Part shown: in pieces, positions 5,999 to 7,627 of the stretch
Layout: each line of letters starts with the position of its first letter
How positions within the stretch are numbered: position 1 is the stretch's first letter
Origin: Candidatus Krumholzibacteriia bacterium
GTDB taxonomy: Bacteria; Krumholzibacteriota; Krumholzibacteriia; LZORAL124-64-63
Direction: 5' to 3'
NCBI GenBank assembly: GCA_030643455.1
Contig: DAOWLV010000142.1
Span: 1-7,627, forward strand
Length of the DNA stretch: 7,627 nt
Translations under genes and position numbers: made by a program
The notes under the pieces: model-generated
What the model was told of the DNA's origin: nothing
Seen by the model: the letters and a program-made list of their open reading frames with translations, nothing else
Databases searched by the model: none

Positions 5999-6026
5999 AT
6001 CGAGCCACACCGCACCGAAAATCTAG
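5986..6026. terminator. Inverted repeat between convergent genes, probable terminator
   Basis: Perfect 6-base arms CTAGAT (5995-6000) and ATCTAG (6021-6026) enclose 20 bases. Each arm contains the TAG stop codon of the gene running into it (tctA on plus, the adenylate kinase on minus). On the minus strand the second arm is followed by TC and then seven T residues (complement of 5986-5992), which suits termination of the kinase transcript. The stem is short and the loop long, so efficiency is doubtful; there is no T tract for the plus-strand direction. Confidence 0.42.
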
Positions 6027-7222
6027 GACAGATTCGGGGAACGCTGGGGCGGACTCCCTGCCCATCGCCGCGCCTCATCGGCCGGGCCCTCGATGCGGCT
6101 CCAGACCTCTTCAGGGGTGCCGTCGCCATCGATGACCGTCACCTTGCCCTGCTTCCTGTAGTAGTCCACAACCGGCAGGCAGACCTTTTCGTGCTGTTCC
6201 AGACGGTGAACGATGGTGGCGGTTTCCATGTCGTAACTCATGCGCCGTTCGGTCTTGCCGCGGGCGTCCAGGCGCTTGAGCAGTTCCAGGGTGGGACACT
6301 GGATGTCCAGGGTGAAGGATACCGAGGAATTGATCTTCCGCAGGAGCCCGTCCAGGATATAGGCCTGCACCAGGGTGCGCGGGAAGCCCTTGAAGATGAA
6401 GCCGTTGGCCTCCGGATTCCGATGGATGTGTTTTTCAATGAGCTTGATGACGATCTCGTCAGGCACCAGGTCGCCCTTGTCGAAGATGGTCTGCACGGCC
6501 TGGCCCACACCGGACCCCTTGCTGATCTCCTCCTTCAGCATCTCGCCGGTGGACAGGTAGACCAGGTTGTATTTCTGGGCCAGATTGCGGGCCTGGGTGC
6601 CGCGGCCCGCGCCGGGATAGCCCAGCAGCACGACGTTGAACAGCACCTTGCGCAGTTCCTGCTCGATGACCTCTTCCAGCTTCTGGTTGATCTGCTCGAT
6701 GGAACCCACTCCCTCGATGGGAAAGTACAGTCCCTGGTCCATGTAGAACCGGGCCACCGGCGCCGTCTTTTCCTGGTATTCCTTCAGGCGGTTCTTGATG
6801 ACGGCCTCGGTGTCGTCGCTGCGTCCAGAGGTCTTGGCGCGATTCAGCAGGCGCTTGAACGATTCCTCCGGTGGAACTTCCAGGCTCAGTAGGCAGGTCA
6901 AGGACGTGTGCATCTTCAGCAGCAGGCCCTCCAGGATATAGGCCTGGACGAAAGTGCGGGGGAAGCCGTCGAAGAGGAAGCCGGCGGCGTCGGGATTGGT
7001 GATGATCTTTTTCTCGATGATCTGGACGATGATCTCGTCGGAGACCAGGCCGCCGGCCTCGATGATGGATTTGGCGGCAAGGCCCAGTTCGGTGCCGCCA
7101 GCAATCTCCTTGCGCAGGATATCGCCCGTGGCGATGTACACCAGGTTGTGCTTTTTCATCAACAGTTCGGACTGGGTGCCTTTACCGGCGCCAGGTGCAC
7201 CGAACAGGGCAATGTTCAGCAT
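6023..7222 (-). CDS. Tandem adenylate kinase, second domain degenerate
   Basis: The 399-residue protein is two adenylate kinase domains in a row (about 1-192 and 193-378) plus a short polar tail; usual bacterial Adk is 180-220 residues. The enzyme interconverts ATP + AMP and 2 ADP in the cytoplasm. Domain 1 looks active: P-loop GAPGAGKGTQ (8-17, Lys14), TGDILR (32-37), DGFPRT (85-90), Arg124/Arg128, GRSDD (133-137) and Arg145, with a short zinc-free lid. Domain 2 aligns at a constant offset of 193 residues up to the lid but has GYPGAGRGTQ (Lys to Arg207), TGEMLK (225-230), KGFPRT (Asp to Lys278) and a lid two residues longer without the Asp pair. It is probably non-catalytic, perhaps regulatory or structural. 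The start has AAGGA 7 bases upstream. The SppA-like gene ends 15 bases before this one on the same strand, so they form an operon. I give no symbol because this may be a second adk-type gene beside a normal one. Confidence 0.92.
   Translation of the reverse strand: MLNIALFGAPGAGKGTQSELLMKKHNLVYIATGDILRKEIAGGTELGLAAKSIIEAGGLVSDEIIVQIIEKKIITNPDAAGFLFDGFPRTFVQAYILEGLLLKMHTSLTCLLSLEVPPEESFKRLLNRAKTSGRSDDTEAVIKNRLKEYQEKTAPVARFYMDQGLYFPIEGVGSIEQINQKLEEVIEQELRKVLFNVVLLGYPGAGRGTQARNLAQKYNLVYLSTGEMLKEEISKGSGVGQAVQTIFDKGDLVPDEIVIKLIEKHIHRNPEANGFIFKGFPRTLVQAYILDGLLRKINSSVSFTLDIQCPTLELLKRLDARGKTERRMSYDMETATIVHRLEQHEKVCLPVVDYYRKQGKVTVIDGDGTPEEVWSRIEGPADEARRWAGSPPQRSPNLS
6352..6367. repeat. Internal duplicate of the kinase gene, copy in domain 2
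   Basis: CCAGGATATAGGCCTG here is identical to 6931-6946. It lies exactly 579 bases (193 codons) away and encodes the same QAYIL stretch in the two kinase domains. The neighbouring bases are also similar, which shows that the halves arose by in-gene duplication. Confidence 0.7.
6931..6946. repeat. Internal duplicate of the kinase gene, copy in domain 1
   Basis: Partner of the 16-base identical segment at 6352-6367. It lies just after the DGFPRT motif of the intact domain. Confidence 0.7.
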
Positions 7223-7237
7223 GGGATTTTCCTTCTT

Positions 7238-7627
7238 TCAGTCCTGTCGCTGCCAGCTGTCCGGCAAAACATCCGGTGAAACCATCATCACCGGAGCGCC
7301 CGGCGACGCGCTGATGGTCTTCAGGTACTCCAGGTCGTAGGCCGATAGTCCCGGCGCCCCGACAAACGGGTCTGCGCTCAGGATGGCCTCGTTCACCTGG
7401 GCGTCGAGGCCGTAAAGGCCGGCCAGAACCGTATTGATCCGATCCCCCAGACCGAATAATCCCGGCATCTTGGGACCGAAGCTGGGCCACTCGATCCAGG
7501 GGCGCGGGGGATACTCCGTGATCTGGATCTCTTTCCAGTCGTCGATTCCGGCCATCTCACGGGCGAGTCCGATGGCATCGTCCAGGGAACCGTACCTGTC
7601 GCACAAACCGATCTCGATCGCGTCGCC
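7238..7627 (-). CDS. Signal peptide peptidase SppA-type protein (S49), C-terminal part only
   Basis: The 129 residues present continue in frame to the right edge, so the start and the catalytic part lie outside. The stretch GDAIEIGLCDRYGSLDDAIGLAREMAG, followed by an ITEYPP segment, matches the end of the S49 protease domain in SppA (typically GLVDELGGLDDAI...LA followed by a YP-containing strand). SppA is a membrane-anchored serine protease that degrades cleaved signal peptides using a Ser/Lys dyad; neither residue can be seen in this fragment. The remaining tail (about 60 residues, ending DSWQRQD) is not distinctive. The stop at 7238-7240 lies 15 bases before the tandem adenylate kinase start, so they are probably co-transcribed from a promoter beyond the window. 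Confidence 0.8.
   Translation of the reverse strand, partial: GDAIEIGLCDRYGSLDDAIGLAREMAGIDDWKEIQITEYPPRPWIEWPSFGPKMPGLFGLGDRINTVLAGLYGLDAQVNEAILSADPFVGAPGLSAYDLEYLKTISASPGAPVMMVSPDVLPDSWQRQD

Noticed and set aside
6191..6892. Plus-strand open frame opposite the adenylate kinase
   Set aside because: It complements the conserved kinase motifs; no start signal and no family.
1..7627. CRISPR arrays, tRNA/rRNA genes, insertion sequences, defence or phage genes
   Set aside because: No regularly spaced repeats, cloverleaf-like segments, terminal inverted repeats or transposase/integrase motifs were seen on either strand.

Overview
The window looks like chromosomal DNA of a GC-rich, Gram-negative (diderm) bacterium. 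The coding regions are GC-rich and the intergenic regions are clearly more AT-rich. Periplasmic and membrane proteins dominate. A small secreted beta-sandwich protein ends in FGGVKALYR, a tail type I associate from memory with secreted proteins of FCB-related candidate lineages (Eisenbacteria/Krumholzibacteria-like). That lineage guess is an inference; no rRNA or marker gene is present to test it. I see no phage, IS, CRISPR, tRNA or rRNA.

Layout, left to right. (1) Positions 1-230 hold the possible end of a small lipoprotein frame, running into a C/G-rich inverted repeat. (2) A minus-strand gene (340-1446) encodes a membrane-anchored periplasmic TPR protein and is closed by a clear intrinsic terminator at 272-303. 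(3) An AT-rich divergent intergenic region (1447-1923) contains a plausible sigma70-type promoter, followed by a leader that folds on paper into four consecutive stem-loops. The leader feeds a gene for a secreted carbohydrate-binding-like protein (1924-2547), which ends in a strong terminator. (4) A second non-coding stretch (2604-2967) carries two copies of a 10-bp palindrome, a promoter-like pair, and a nested hairpin plus T7 tract before the next operon. (5) A two-gene tripartite tricarboxylate transporter (TTT) operon follows: a fused TctC-TctB protein (2968-4476) and TctA (4487-5998). (6) Converging on it from the right is a minus-strand pair: the C-terminal end of an SppA-type S49 signal peptide peptidase (7238-7627, cut by the window edge) and a tandem adenylate kinase (6023-7222).

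How the genes work together. The TTT operon is self-contained. The BUG-type binding domain captures a carboxylate in the periplasm, and the TctB and TctA membrane parts should import it by cation-coupled transport. Unusually, the binding domain is covalently tethered to TctB through what looks like an extra topology-correcting membrane helix. The adenylate kinase gene has one intact catalytic domain followed by a second copy in which the P-loop lysine and the DGFPRT aspartate are replaced, so it looks like an enzyme-pseudoenzyme fusion. The two most notable observations are these two fusions; the structured leaders of the secreted-protein gene and the TTT operon come next.
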